A stretch of DNA of 64,000 nt from Halosegnis longus (GTDB taxonomy: Archaea > Halobacteriota > Halobacteria > Halobacteriales > Haloarculaceae). The position numbers and the translations under genes are program-made. A model generated the notes under the pieces. The model saw only the letters and a list, made by a program, of their open reading frames with translations. It searched no databases and was not told the DNA's origin. Positions 52,497-61,444 of this stretch are shown in pieces. The stretch spans positions 1,240,001 to 1,304,000 of the forward strand of contig NZ_QKNW01000001.1 of assembly GCF_009663395.1 (NCBI RefSeq), in the 5' to 3' direction. Every line of letters starts with the position of its first letter. Positions within the stretch are counted from its first letter, which is position 1.

Positions 52497-53782
52497 CGGG
52501 GTCGCGGGAGCGCGCGCTTCGATAGCGGCGGGACGAGCCAGTTCCCGCGGTTCGCGACGAAGATGTACTCCAGGATGCCGTTGTTGACGCGCTGGCGGAT
52601 GACGGGCGTCGCCTCGGTGAGGTCGGTCCCGTTCATCGCTGCCCGCACGGCGTCGAAGCTGCTCATCTCGCGCTGGAGCGAGGGGAAATGCAGTGAGGCG
52701 ACGTTCTCGTCGGTCGACTCGAAGTGCCGGCGCAGGAGTTTGACGCTGCCGTCCTCGTCGCGGTTGGCGCGGGCGGCCTTCTGTGCGTGGCCGACGCGGC
52801 CCGACTCGCTGGCCTGCTCGCGAATCGTATCGAGCGTCTCGTCCACGCGGGAGTTGTCGCCCAGGTTCTCGCCGATCCCCTCGACCCACCCCTCGTCGGC
52901 GTGTTCGGGCGAGAACATCTCCGCGACCCGCTCCGCGAAGTTCTGCTCGCCGTACCAGTCGTCCAGTCGCTGGCGGATGCGCGCGACGTGTTTCGTCGTC
53001 CCGTCGGCGAAGGGTCCCGATCGGATGGTGACGCGGTCCTCGGTGGCCTGATTCTGCGCGAAGCCGGCTTTGAATCCCATGAACAGCGGGCTGGCGTCGG
53101 GGACCGGCCCGTCGTCTGGCACCCCTTCGAGGTCCGACTGCCGGTCGGCGGGCATCCCGCTGCCGACGAAGCCGGTGCGTCTGTCCGCGTCGCTGGCGAG
53201 ACTCGCAACGCCCGACAGGGAGGCGTCGAACTCCACGCCGTTTGCGCTCTCGCGGTTGCCCCGCAGCGCCTCCTCGGCCGCGATGACGGCGTCGGCGTGG
53301 TCGCTCGCGAGGTGGACGAGCATATCCTGCTCGTCGAAGGTGGGCTGTTCGAACGGCGACAGCGAGTGTGGCGGCGGACAGTCGATGTCTTCGGGTAGCG
53401 ACTCGTCGTAGCGGTCGAAGTACGCCGGTGAGTAGGCGACCGACCAGACGACGCCCTCGTGGCTCCACTCGAAGGCGCGATTCAGGGAGCCGAAGGCGCG
53501 CTCGACCTGTCGTCTGTCGGCGTCGGTCGGCTGGCCGTCGCGCTCCAGCGTGAGATACAGCAGTATCTGGTGGCGCGGCAGCTGCTCGTTGCCGTACTCG
53601 TCGTGGCGCACCACGTCGTCCCACGCGAACTGCCGATTCGGCAGGGTAGAGAGGTCGTCGGTCCCGGTCGGACGGTCGACCGACTCCTCCCCTATCGCGT
53701 CGAGACAGGCCGAGAGACTCGCCGCGCCGCCGGCCGCGACGGCCGCCTTCAGCACCTGCCGGCGGCTCCGACCGTCGGTCAC
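52493..53782 (-). CDS. Tat lipoprotein related to DyP-type peroxidase (EfeB-like, DUF7405-like)
   Basis: 429 residues from GTG 53782, overlapping the P19-like gene by GTGA. Twin-arginine and lipobox: GRSRRQVLKAAVAAGGAASLSAC. The fold shows DyP-like stretches FMGFKAGFAQNQATEDRVTI (the place of the usual GFxDG) and a KHVARIRQRLDDWYGEQNFA helix that could carry the heme histidine. The catalytic aspartate of GFxDG appears replaced (GFKAG). Bacterial EfeB partners iron uptake; a similar link is inferred from the operon. Confidence 0.8.
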   Translation of the reverse strand: MTDGRSRRQVLKAAVAAGGAASLSACLDAIGEESVDRPTGTDDLSTLPNRQFAWDDVVRHDEYGNEQLPRHQILLYLTLERDGQPTDADRRQVERAFGSLNRAFEWSHEGVVWSVAYSPAYFDRYDESLPEDIDCPPPHSLSPFEQPTFDEQDMLVHLASDHADAVIAAEEALRGNRESANGVEFDASLSGVASLASDADRRTGFVGSGMPADRQSDLEGVPDDGPVPDASPLFMGFKAGFAQNQATEDRVTIRSGPFADGTTKHVARIRQRLDDWYGEQNFAERVAEMFSPEHADEGWVEGIGENLGDNSRVDETLDTIREQASESGRVGHAQKAARANRDEDGSVKLLRRHFESTDENVASLHFPSLQREMSSFDAVRAAMNGTDLTEATPVIRQRVNNGILEYIFVANRGNWLVPPLSKRALPRPR

Positions 53783-54813
53783 AGCGACACCTCCATCGGG
53801 TCGAACGCGAGGAAGGCGGTCTCGTACCCTTCGTGGCGGGCGGTCTGTGGCGGGACCGTCGGGGTTACCGTCACCGAATCGCCCGGCGAGTCGACGACGG
53901 TGCCGTAGTGGTAGCCCAACTCGGAGTCGAGCGTCCGGGTGAGTTCACCGTCGAAGCCGCCCGTCGCCGCCTCGACGGTCATCGCGGGAAGCGTCATCTG
54001 ATTGTACGGTGTCCGCGGGGAGACATAGAGGTAGGTGTCCGACCCGTCGATACCCGCGGGCGGGGAGTCGAGCGTCCCGACGACGAACTCGGCGTCGCCG
54101 CTGGTCGCGGAGCCGCGGACGTTGGGCAGGGAGTCGCGCGCCGGCGCGGTGCCGGTGGGCATCATCTCCATGTCCATCGGGTCGACCGCGGCACGCTCGC
54201 CGGCGCGGTCCGGCGTTAGCTCCCGTGAGAGACCGTCGCGGGCTCCCTGCGAGTAGTCGAACTCGATGGTCGCGCTCGCCGGCTCTCCGAACCGGCCCTC
54301 GAACGCCCCCGTTCGACGGGTGGACATCCCGCCGACCGAGACGGTCACCTCGTAGGTGCCGTCGCCGTCGAGGCCGGCGTTCGCGCCGTAGTGTGTGCCC
54401 ATCCGCTGTGAGAGCATCGGGTAGACGACTTCCTCGAAGACGATGTCGCCGTCGCGCCGGATGGTGAGCGACAGCCCCGTGTCGGGGAGCACCTGCATCG
54501 TCTCGCTGTCCCAGACGCTCGCCATGATGTGTACGTCGTCGCCGGAGCCGATACCCGTGCGCGTCGTCTCCGTGCCGGTCACGTTCCAGAACCGGTGGGG
54601 GTACGAGTACATCAGCCCGAACCGGTAGTCGCCGCTCTCGCCCATCCCGACCATGTCCATCCCCTCGACGTGGGTCGGATAGTAGACCGCGGCGGGGCGG
54701 TCATCGATGACGGGTGGATTGCCGGCCGGCTGCGTCGAGATGAGATTCGAACAGCCGGCAAGCGCCGCGGCTCCGAGCGCGCCACCGGCCTGCAGGAGGG
54801 TGCGTCGATTCAT
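53779..54813 (-). CDS. P19/Tp34-like lipoprotein, metal-binding (iron transporter family)
   Basis: 344 residues. Signal RRTLLQAGGALGAAALAGCS with lipobox. The P19-like domain has MDMVGMGESGDYRFGLMYSY, VVYPMLSQRMGTHYGANAG and a second half SELGYHYGTVV, QTARHEGYETAFLAFDPMEV. Methionine/histidine clusters suggest copper-assisted or iron binding as in bacterial P19. ATG 54813. A paralogue is encoded four genes upstream in the same operon. Confidence 0.85.
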   Translation of the reverse strand: MNRRTLLQAGGALGAAALAGCSNLISTQPAGNPPVIDDRPAAVYYPTHVEGMDMVGMGESGDYRFGLMYSYPHRFWNVTGTETTRTGIGSGDDVHIMASVWDSETMQVLPDTGLSLTIRRDGDIVFEEVVYPMLSQRMGTHYGANAGLDGDGTYEVTVSVGGMSTRRTGAFEGRFGEPASATIEFDYSQGARDGLSRELTPDRAGERAAVDPMDMEMMPTGTAPARDSLPNVRGSATSGDAEFVVGTLDSPPAGIDGSDTYLYVSPRTPYNQMTLPAMTVEAATGGFDGELTRTLDSELGYHYGTVVDSPGDSVTVTPTVPPQTARHEGYETAFLAFDPMEVSL

Positions 54814-54860
54814 TGCGCGAGGTAGGCGCTCCCGGCAAAAACCGATTCTGGTCCGACCGT

Positions 54861-55343
54861 CTAGTCGAGCAGGTCGTCGACGAGCCGGGTGAACCGGTCG
54901 ACGAGCCGCTCGGGAATCGACGGGTCCGCGCGGTCGAGCAGCGCGGCCGTCCGCTCCGGCTCCGGGACGACGAGCCGCCCGTCCTCGCTCGCGAGCAGGC
55001 CGGCCTCGGCCAACCGACCGCGGTGCCACGAGAGCGTCGAGGCCGCGATGCCGACGCGGTCTGCGGTTTCGGTCGCGGTGAGCGGCCCTTCGTCCAAGAG
55101 GACGGCGACGATGTCGGCTGCCGTCTCCCGCCGCAGGAGCGCGAGCGCCGCCCGCTCCCACGCGTCGTAGCCGGGCGGGTAGTAGTGGGTGCGGCCGAAC
55201 TGCTCGTCGCCGACCACGTCCAGCCGGCGGAGGTGATACTGCACCTGTCCGGGCGCGAGGTCGAGGTCGCGAACGAGCGCGTTGACGTGGATGCCGGGGT
55301 CGCTGCGGATGCGGGCGGCGATACGGTCGCGCGTGCTCGTCAC
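54861..55343 (-). CDS. Transcriptional regulator with two winged-helix domains
   Basis: 160 residues from GTG 55343. First HTH IHVNALVRDLDLAPGQVQYH LRRL-type; second LTATETADRVGIAASTLSWH followed by RGRLAEAGLLASED. Helix-turn-helix pairs like this occur in haloarchaeal ArsR/MarR-like regulators. It overlaps the upstream membrane-protein gene by GTGA, so it likely regulates this operon. No effector domain or metal cysteines are seen. Confidence 0.85.
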   Translation of the reverse strand: MTSTRDRIAARIRSDPGIHVNALVRDLDLAPGQVQYHLRRLDVVGDEQFGRTHYYPPGYDAWERAALALLRRETAADIVAVLLDEGPLTATETADRVGIAASTLSWHRGRLAEAGLLASEDGRLVVPEPERTAALLDRADPSIPERLVDRFTRLVDDLLD

Positions 55344-55627
55344 TCACCGACACCTCCGCGGCGGGCGGTGTAGACGGCCGCGATGACGAGGCCGACCATC
55401 ACGGCGTCGAGCGCGTGTTCGAGGGTGTGGTGCGTCTGGTCGGGGAAGACGCTGAGCGCGAGCGCGACCCCCACGAGCGCCCGCGCGAACACCGTCGCGA
55501 GCGCGAGCGTGACGAGCAGATACGGTATCGACCGGCGCTGGAGCAGCGCGGCCAGCGCCACCGCGACGACCAGCCCCGCGGCTACCGTGCCGACGCCGAG
55601 CAGGAGCGAGAGCAGGACCGTCGCCAT
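55340..55627 (-). CDS. Three-helix membrane protein (DUF7471-like)
   Basis: 95 residues from ATG 55627 (GTG at 55633 is alternative). TVLLSLLLGVGTVAAGLVVA, YLLVTLALATVFARALVGVA, and a HHTLEHALDAVMVGLVIAAV helix containing three histidines. The histidine cluster at the membrane edge could bind metal. Overlaps the regulator by four bases. The family is known mainly from haloarchaea next to similar regulators. Confidence 0.8.
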   Translation of the reverse strand: MATVLLSLLLGVGTVAAGLVVAVALAALLQRRSIPYLLVTLALATVFARALVGVALALSVFPDQTHHTLEHALDAVMVGLVIAAVYTARRGGVGE

Positions 55628-55669
55628 CCTCACCCCCTCGGTCGCGCGCCGAAAAGAGGGTGTCGCCGG

Positions 55670-56548
55670 TCATCGGCGACCGACCCCGGCGAGTACGAGC
55701 GCGAGTGCCCCCGCCGCGGCCAAGAGTCCGAATCCGGGCTGGCTCCCCGTCGTCGTCCCGGTTGGCCGTGGCGTCTCGGTCGCCGTGACCGTCTCACTCG
55801 GCGTCGTGACGAGCGGCGGCGTCGGGGTCGCGCTCTCGCCGGCGTCCGGGGGCGCGGCGATGGTGGTGTTCGTCGCAATCGGGCTCTCGCCAGCGAGCAT
55901 CGGCGACTCCCCTGCGGCGTCGTCGGCCAACAGCACGTGGGCGTCAGCCCGCGCCGTCGCGTTCACGGCGAGCGTCACCGACTCGTGCGTGCCGGCGTCG
56001 AGCGGTGTCGTTCCGAGCGTCCGGCCGGTCGTCGCGTTCTGGACGACCAGATGGCCGGCTTCGGGGAGCGTCGCCCGCCGGACCGTCACCGTCCCGTCGG
56101 CGTCCGGGTTCAGTGTCTCGCTCGCCGTGACGACCGCCTGCGGTCCCTTCGCGACCGTCAGCCGCTCCGTGGCCGCCGAGCCGAACGACTCGACGACGGG
56201 GTCGTCCTCGGGGTCGAACTCGTCGTCGCCGTCGTCGCGCCGCAGGACGACGTGGACGGGTTGTGTCTCCCACTCCGCCCACACGGCGTCGTCGATGGTG
56301 ATGCCCACGTCGATTCGGTACCGCTGGCTCCGTATCGAGGTGACGCCGATGACCTCCCCCGGTTCGCCGCCGTCGTCGCGCTGGACGGTGAGATAGCCGT
56401 CGTTCGACGCGAAGCTGGACTCGACGACGACCGTTCCGTCGGGCGTCTGCTGTGTGCCCGCGGTGACGTGGTTCAGGTGTGCGGCGACCGGGAGCGGAAC
56501 GCTCGCGAGCACGAGCACGAGCGCGACGGCGACGACGAGCCGCCGCAT
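55670..56548 (-). CDS. Secreted PGF-CTERM anchored protein
   Basis: 292 residues. N-terminal signal RLVVAVALVLVLASVPLPVAA, a beta-rich domain (DGTVVVESSFASNDGYLTVQ; HLVVQNATTGRTLGTTPLDA), a Thr/Pro-rich stalk and a C-terminal PGFGLLAAAGALALVLAGVG with final arginines. This is the PGF-CTERM signal processed by archaeosortase and lipid-anchored. It directly follows the first P19-like gene (one base apart). Confidence 0.85.
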   Translation of the reverse strand: MRRLVVAVALVLVLASVPLPVAAHLNHVTAGTQQTPDGTVVVESSFASNDGYLTVQRDDGGEPGEVIGVTSIRSQRYRIDVGITIDDAVWAEWETQPVHVVLRRDDGDDEFDPEDDPVVESFGSAATERLTVAKGPQAVVTASETLNPDADGTVTVRRATLPEAGHLVVQNATTGRTLGTTPLDAGTHESVTLAVNATARADAHVLLADDAAGESPMLAGESPIATNTTIAAPPDAGESATPTPPLVTTPSETVTATETPRPTGTTTGSQPGFGLLAAAGALALVLAGVGRR

Positions 56549-57607
56549 TCAGACGGTCACCGTCACCGGCGACATCTGTCTGAACGCCCGCTCGTACCCC
56601 TCGTGGCGGGCGGTCTGTGGCGGTACGTCCGTGACGACCCGGAGCTGTTCGCCCGAATCGAGCGCGGGGACGCTCGCGCCGTAGTGGTAGCCCAACTCGG
56701 GGTCGAGCGTCCGCGTGAGCTCGACCGTCTCGCCGCCCCGCTCGACGGACAGCGCCATCGCGGGCAACACCATCCCGTGGTAGCGGGTGCGCGCCGAGAC
56801 GTAGAGGTAGGTGTCGCCGCCGTCGGCGCGGGCGGGAGCCGCCCCGGTCGCGAGTATCGCGTCGTCGCTGTTGGGGGTCCCGAACACGGTGCCCGGAAGC
56901 GCGTCGACGGCTGGTGCGGTCGCCTGCGGAACGCCCTCCATCTGCATCGGTCGGAGCGCCCCCGGCTGGCCGGCCTGGTCGATGGACTCGGAGCGAACCT
57001 CGTCGCGGTCGGTCTCGGTAAAGGAGAAATCGAGGTCTGCGGTCGCCGGCTCGCGGAACCGGCCCGCGTAGCTGCCGGTGAGTTCGACGCCGTCCGGGAC
57101 GCCGCCGACCGAGATGCGCGCGGTGTACTCCCCGTCGGTCGGCGTCTCGCCCGAGTCGGCAAGCGAGAAGTTCCCGCCGTAGTGGTACCCCATCGTCTGT
57201 GAGAGCATCGGGTAGATGACTTCCTCGGAGACGAGCTCGCCGTCGCGCCGGACGGTGAGCGACAGTCCCGTCTCGGGGACGATACGGCCGGTGTCGCGGT
57301 CCCAGACGACCGCCATCGCGTGGATATCACCCGACCGCGGCGTCCGCGACCGGTCGCGGCCGGTCATGTTCCAGAAGACGTGCGGCGAGGTGTACATGAA
57401 CGCGACCTCGTAGGGGCCGGCCGCTGTGACGCCCTGCATCGACATCGACTCGCGGAACGACTGGACGTAGATGCCGCCCGGAAGCGAGGTGTCCGTTCCG
57501 GTCTGTGTCGACGCGGGCGTGGCTGTCGACTCCGTGCTGGTGTTCGAACAGCCGGCGAGAACTGCTGTGCCCGCCGCTACGGTCTGGAGAAGCCGCCGGC
57601 GATCCAT
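56549..57607 (-). CDS. P19/Tp34-like lipoprotein paralogue, first gene of the operon
   Basis: 352 residues. DRRRLLQTVAAGTAVLAGCS Tat/lipobox signal, then RESMSMQGVTAAGPYEVAFM, VIYPMLSQTMGYHYGGNFSL and PELGYHYGASV, VPPQTARHEGYERAFRQMSP. It shares the YPMLSQxMGxHYG and PQTARHEGYE motifs with the P19-like protein at 53779. Probable metal capture at the cell surface. ATG 57607. The duplication within one operon suggests two metals or a relay. Confidence 0.85.
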   Translation of the reverse strand: MDRRRLLQTVAAGTAVLAGCSNTSTESTATPASTQTGTDTSLPGGIYVQSFRESMSMQGVTAAGPYEVAFMYTSPHVFWNMTGRDRSRTPRSGDIHAMAVVWDRDTGRIVPETGLSLTVRRDGELVSEEVIYPMLSQTMGYHYGGNFSLADSGETPTDGEYTARISVGGVPDGVELTGSYAGRFREPATADLDFSFTETDRDEVRSESIDQAGQPGALRPMQMEGVPQATAPAVDALPGTVFGTPNSDDAILATGAAPARADGGDTYLYVSARTRYHGMVLPAMALSVERGGETVELTRTLDPELGYHYGASVPALDSGEQLRVVTDVPPQTARHEGYERAFRQMSPVTVTV

Positions 57608-57662
57608 ACCATCAGAAGGTTACCGCCGGCAAAAATGATTCTGGTCCAACGCGATGCCGTGA

Positions 57663-57806
57663 CTACAGCTCGATTTCCTCGTCATAGAGCTGGTCGAAGT
57701 CGAGCTCCTCCTCTCGCGTCGAGGCCGCCCGCTCCATGTCCGCTCGACGACGCTGCTCGCGCTTGCTTCGACCTTTCCGTTCACGGCCGCGTTTGGTATC
57801 TCCCAT
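57663..57806 (-). CDS. Small basic/acidic bipartite protein
   Basis: 47 residues: MGDTKRGRERKGRSKREQRR, then ADMERAASTREEELDFDQLY and DEEIEL. The lysine/arginine-rich head is rare in a haloarchaeal proteome and suggests RNA or DNA binding. CTTATTACC lies about 33 nt before ATG 57806. No family is assigned. Confidence 0.6.
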   Translation of the reverse strand: MGDTKRGRERKGRSKREQRRRADMERAASTREEELDFDQLYDEEIEL

Positions 57807-57892
57807 TGCAACCGTGTCAACACCTCACACGGTAATAAGTGTGTTGGTGGTTGCCACGGGTGTGCGTACCGTGGGTCGCTGCGGGTCCGTTG

Positions 57893-58849
57893 CTACTCGC
57901 TCTGGAGGCGTGCCCGGTCGTGGTCGGCGTGGAAGTCGAGGTCGGGACCGACGCCGATGAACTGGGTCGGATTGATGTCGGTGTGGGTGGTGTAGTAGTG
58001 CTCCTTGATGTGGTCCATGTTCATCGTCTGCTCGATGCCCGGCGTCTGGTAGATGTCGCGCACGTACGGCCAGAGGTTGTCGTACTCGCGGATGAGCCGG
58101 ACGTTGCACTTGAAGTGGGTGTGGTACACGTTGTCGAACCGGACGAGCGTGGCGAACAGCCGGAGGTCCGCGAGCGTGAGTTGGTCGCCGACGAGGTATC
58201 GCTGATCGGCGAGTCGCTCGTCGTAGGCGTCGAGCGCGTCGAACAGGTCCGCGACGGCGTTCTCGTAGGCCTCCTGCGTGCCCGCGAAGCCCGCGCGGTA
58301 GACGCCGTTGTTGATTGGGTCGTAGATGTCGTCGACGACCTCGTCGATCTCCTCGCGCAGGTGTTCGGGGTAAAGCTCCGTCCCGTTCCCCTCGAAGGCG
58401 GTCGCGAACTGACGCATCACCTCGATGGATTCGTTGTTGACGATGGTCTCCGCCTCGCGGTCCCAGAGGACGGGGACGGTCACGCGACCCGTGTAGTTCG
58501 GGTCCGCCGCGACGTAAGTCTCGCCCAGATAGTCGTGGCCGCTGATCGAGTCGGCGGTGCAGTCGTCCTTTTGCGGCGTGAACTGCCAGCCCCGGTCGTC
58601 GCGGTACGGGTCGACGATATCCATCGAGATGTCGTCTTCCAGGCCCATCAGCGAGCGGACCATCGCCGCGCCGTGTGCCCACGGGCACGCGCGCGAGATG
58701 TACAGGTGATAGCGGCCGGACTCGGCGGGGAACTGCTCGGTGCCGAGTTCGTTCCGGAACGTCGTCTCCGAGCGGTCGAACTCGCCGTCGTCGTTGCTGA
58801 ACTCGTAGGTGTCCGTCTTCCACTCCCCGTCGACGTACATGTTGACCAT
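57893..58849 (-). CDS. Glutathione S-transferase family, Xi-class (glutathionyl-hydroquinone reductase-like)
   Basis: 318 residues. The catalytic cysteine in [39 protein letters not shown] (thiol-binding NES) and C-terminal [40 protein letters not shown] fit the Xi-GST/EcfG4 family. Haloarchaea would use gamma-glutamylcysteine. ATG 58849 has CATATACGG about 26 nt upstream, supporting a leaderless start. Confidence 0.9.
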   Translation of the reverse strand: MVNMYVDGEWKTDTYEFSNDDGEFDRSETTFRNELGTEQFPAESGRYHLYISRACPWAHGAAMVRSLMGLEDDISMDIVDPYRDDRGWQFTPQKDDCTADSISGHDYLGETYVAADPNYTGRVTVPVLWDREAETIVNNESIEVMRQFATAFEGNGTELYPEHLREEIDEVVDDIYDPINNGVYRAGFAGTQEAYENAVADLFDALDAYDERLADQRYLVGDQLTLADLRLFATLVRFDNVYHTHFKCNVRLIREYDNLWPYVRDIYQTPGIEQTMNMDHIKEHYYTTHTDINPTQFIGVGPDLDFHADHDRARLQSE

Positions 58850-58986
58850 ACGCCGCATTCGCACGCAGACCGTATATGCGTGTGGCGACACGCGTGTCAC
58901 CAGCCAACAGCATCGTTACGGCGTCGGAGGGGCCGAGACGGGGTTTCGAAGGCTTCAAATGCGTAGTCGGCGTTCTCTCCGATAAT

Positions 58987-59520
58987 ATGAGCGACAAGCC
59001 TGCCTCGATGTACCGTGACATCGACAAGCCGTCGTACACGCGACGCGAGTACATCACGGGCATCCCGGGTTCGAAAATCGCCCAGTACAAGATGGGCCGC
59101 ACCGACAAGGACGAAGACGAGTACGAAGTCCAGATTAGCCTCGTCGTCGAGGAAGACGTCCAGATTCGCCACGGCTCGCTCGAGGCCTCCCGCCTCTCCG
59201 CGAACCGTCGGATGCTGAAGATCCTCGGCGAGGAGGGCGATTACAAGATGATTCTGCGCAAGTTCCCACACCAGGTCCTGCGCGAGAACAAGCAGGCGAC
59301 GGGCGCAGGCGCAGACCGTGTCTCCGACGGGATGCGACAGGCGTTCGGCAAGATCGTCGGCACGGCCGCGCGCATCCAGAAGGGCGACCAGCTGTTCACC
59401 GCATGGTGTCACCCGGAGGACGCCGACACGCTGAAAGACGCCTTCCGCCGTGCGTACAACAAGGTCACGCCGCCGTGCCGCATCAAGGTCGAGCGCGGAC
59501 AGGAACTGCTCGTCTCGTAG
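58987..59520 (+). CDS. rpl10e: 50S ribosomal protein uL16 (L10e)
   Basis: 177 residues. [60 protein letters not shown] (the conserved glycine loop near the peptidyl-transferase centre). It binds between the 50S P and A sites. ATG 58987 follows GATAAT directly; the frame is open upstream to 58876 but unused. Confidence 0.97.
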   Translation: MSDKPASMYRDIDKPSYTRREYITGIPGSKIAQYKMGRTDKDEDEYEVQISLVVEEDVQIRHGSLEASRLSANRRMLKILGEEGDYKMILRKFPHQVLRENKQATGAGADRVSDGMRQAFGKIVGTAARIQKGDQLFTAWCHPEDADTLKDAFRRAYNKVTPPCRIKVERGQELLVS

Positions 59521-59607
59521 AGTCGCGGTTTCTCTCGGTTTTCTCTGCCCGGTGAGTTACGACGCTCCGGTTTTGCTTTCGGTCGCTTCGATTTTCCTGT
59601 CACGTCC

Positions 59608-59676
59608 GGCTTGCAAGCCCCGGCGTGTCGCTTACCGACTCTAACTACGTCGGTGAGCACGGCTTGCAAGCCCCGG
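59608..59676 (+). repeat. Palindromic direct repeats flanking a stem-loop
   Basis: GGCTTGCAAGCCCCGG occurs at 59608-59623 and 59661-59676. Each holds the palindrome GGCTTGCAAGCC. Between them CGTGTCGCTTACCGAC (59624-59639) pairs with GTCGGTGAGCACG (59649-59661). The 59521-59848 gap holds this and the dispersed repeat copy E. Confidence 0.6.
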
Positions 59677-59680
59677 GGGT

Positions 59681-59734
59681 GCGGTGTTGTTTCCCCGAAG
59701 CCAAGCGTCGAGAGTGTGGCGGTGCTGTCGAGCG
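59681..59734 (+). repeat. Dispersed intergenic repeat, copy E
   Basis: GCGGTGTTGTTTCCCCGAAG then CCAAGCGTCGAGAGTGTGGC and GGTGCTGTCGA, aligning with copies A-D. It follows the palindromic repeat block directly. Confidence 0.6.
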
Positions 59735-59848
59735 CATCTCAAACAGCACGCCAAGCCAACTGGACCGTCGAACGAGAACCGGGCAACCACACCGACCGAA
59801 ACGCCACACACGGCTGACACCTATGGCCGGTGAGTTCCAAGCGAGGGT

Positions 59849-60391
59849 ATGCGAACGTTCGTCTCCGTTCCACTCGGCGGGCTCTCCGACGCGGTCGCGG
59901 ACGCACAGACCCCACTCGACATGTCGGGTGTGGACCCGATCGACCCGACGCAGGCGCACGTCACGCTCAAATTTCTGGGCGAGACCGACGACCCCGACGC
60001 CGTCGTCGAGGCAATCGAGCGCGCCGTCGCAGCCAGCGAGGTCCAGCCCTTCGACTGCACCGTCGCCGGCTACGGCGTCTTCCCCTCCCTCGAGTACATC
60101 TCGGTCATCTGGGCCGGCATCACCGAGGGAAGCGAACAGCTCACCACGCTCCACGAGCACGTCGAACGGGAGACGACGGCGCTCGGCTTCGACGCCGCGG
60201 AGCACAACTTCACGCCGCACGCGACGCTCGCGCGGATGCGCGACGCGCGGAGCAAATCCGTGATTCAGGAAGTGGTCGCCGAACGCGACCCGAACGTCGG
60301 GACGGTTCGGGTCGACGGCGTCGAACTCACGCAGTCGATGCCCACCGACGGGGGGCCGGAGTACGAGACCGTCGCCGAGGTTCCGCTGTGA
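59849..60391 (+). CDS. thpR: RNA 2',3'-cyclic phosphodiesterase
   Basis: 180 residues of the 2H family. Two HxTx motifs: TQAHVTLKFLGETDDPD and HNFTPHATLARMRDARS. The enzyme opens 2',3'-cyclic phosphates on RNA, as in tRNA splicing intermediates. ATG 59849 (MRTFVSVPLGGLSDAV). It stands alone before the ZIP transporter, 64 bases apart. Confidence 0.94.
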   Translation: MRTFVSVPLGGLSDAVADAQTPLDMSGVDPIDPTQAHVTLKFLGETDDPDAVVEAIERAVAASEVQPFDCTVAGYGVFPSLEYISVIWAGITEGSEQLTTLHEHVERETTALGFDAAEHNFTPHATLARMRDARSKSVIQEVVAERDPNVGTVRVDGVELTQSMPTDGGPEYETVAEVPL

Positions 60392-60455
60392 TTCGGCGCA
60401 CCTAAACCTATAGACAATCCGATAGGTACAGGCGTCGCGGGGCCGTACCGCCGGC

Positions 60456-61238
60456 GTGGTCGCGTGGCAGGCGTTCGGACTGGTGTTCGTCGCCGGGCTC
60501 GTGACGGCGGTAGCCACGGGACTCGGCGCGCTCCCCTTCTTCCTCGTCAGGGAGGTGAGCCGTCGGCTCAACGTCGCACTCTGGGGGGTCGCGTCGGGCA
60601 TCATGCTCACGGCGAGCGCGCTCGGTCTCGTTCCCGAGGGGCTGACCCACGGTGGCTGTGTGGCGGTCGTTGCGGGGCTGCTCGCTGGCGTCGTCCTTGT
60701 CGTGCTCGCCCACCGGCTGCTCGACGACCACGAGTTCGACCCCGGCGAGTACGAGGCCGCCGACGTGCGCCAGCTCGCGCTCATTCTCGGGGTGTTGACG
60801 GTCCACTCCTTCCCCGAGGGGATCGCCATCGGGGTCTCGTTCGCGGCACTGAATCTCGATGCCGGCGTCGTGCCGCCGCTGGCGGTGGCGATGACCGTCG
60901 CCATCTCCGTCCACAACATCCCCGAGGGCGTGGCCATCTCGATACCGCTGCGCGAGATGGAGGTCTCCCCGTGGCGGATGGTCGGCTGGTCGGTGTTTTC
61001 GAGTCTGCCACAGCCGCTGGGTGCGGTGCTCGCGTTCGCGTTCGTCAGGGTCGCGGCCCCGTTGCTTCCCGTCGGCTTCGGGTTCGCGGCGGGAGCGATG
61101 GCGGCGCTGGTGGTTGTCGAGTTCGTGCCCGAGGCGCTGGAGACGGGGAAGCCGCTCGCGCGGAACGGCTACGATGCCTTCGCGGGCGGAACCGCACTCG
61201 GCGCGGCGGGGATGTGGCTGCTGTTGGTGGCCGTGTGA
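60456..61238 (+). CDS. ZIP family metal transporter
   Basis: 260 residues from GTG 60456, eight helices. The metal-site motifs are [16 protein letters not shown] and [18 protein letters not shown] short His/Asp loop [20 protein letters not shown] lies between helices 3 and 4. It imports zinc or other divalent metals. Separated from the ribosomal operon by 53 bases on the same strand. Confidence 0.92.
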   Translation: MVAWQAFGLVFVAGLVTAVATGLGALPFFLVREVSRRLNVALWGVASGIMLTASALGLVPEGLTHGGCVAVVAGLLAGVVLVVLAHRLLDDHEFDPGEYEAADVRQLALILGVLTVHSFPEGIAIGVSFAALNLDAGVVPPLAVAMTVAISVHNIPEGVAISIPLREMEVSPWRMVGWSVFSSLPQPLGAVLAFAFVRVAAPLLPVGFGFAAGAMAALVVVEFVPEALETGKPLARNGYDAFAGGTALGAAGMWLLLVAV

Positions 61239-61291
61239 CTCCGGCGAGAAAGGACAGCGATAAATGCCCGGGCGTCAAATCCTCGTGCACT

Positions 61292-61444
61292 ATGGGTAAG
61301 AAGTCGAAGGCGCAAAAGAAGCGACTCGGGAAGCTGGAGCGACAGAACAGTCGCGTGCCGGCGTGGGTCATCATGAAGACCGACCAGGACACCGTCCGCA
61401 ACCCGAAGCGACGCAACTGGCGGCGTAACGACACGGACGAATGA
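61292..61444 (+). CDS. rpl39e: 50S ribosomal protein eL39
   Basis: 50 residues, very basic: [30 protein letters not shown] and [14 protein letters not shown]. It lines the archaeal peptide exit tunnel. ATGA overlap with rpl31e. TTAAATGCCC lies before it at about 30 nt. Confidence 0.97.
   Translation: MGKKSKAQKKRLGKLERQNSRVPAWVIMKTDQDTVRNPKRRNWRRNDTDE

Noticed and set aside
55415-57202. Long plus-strand frame (595 residues) through the metal-type operon
   Set aside because: Arg/Glu/Asp-rich shadow without domains; the minus-strand genes have signals, lipoboxes and overlaps.
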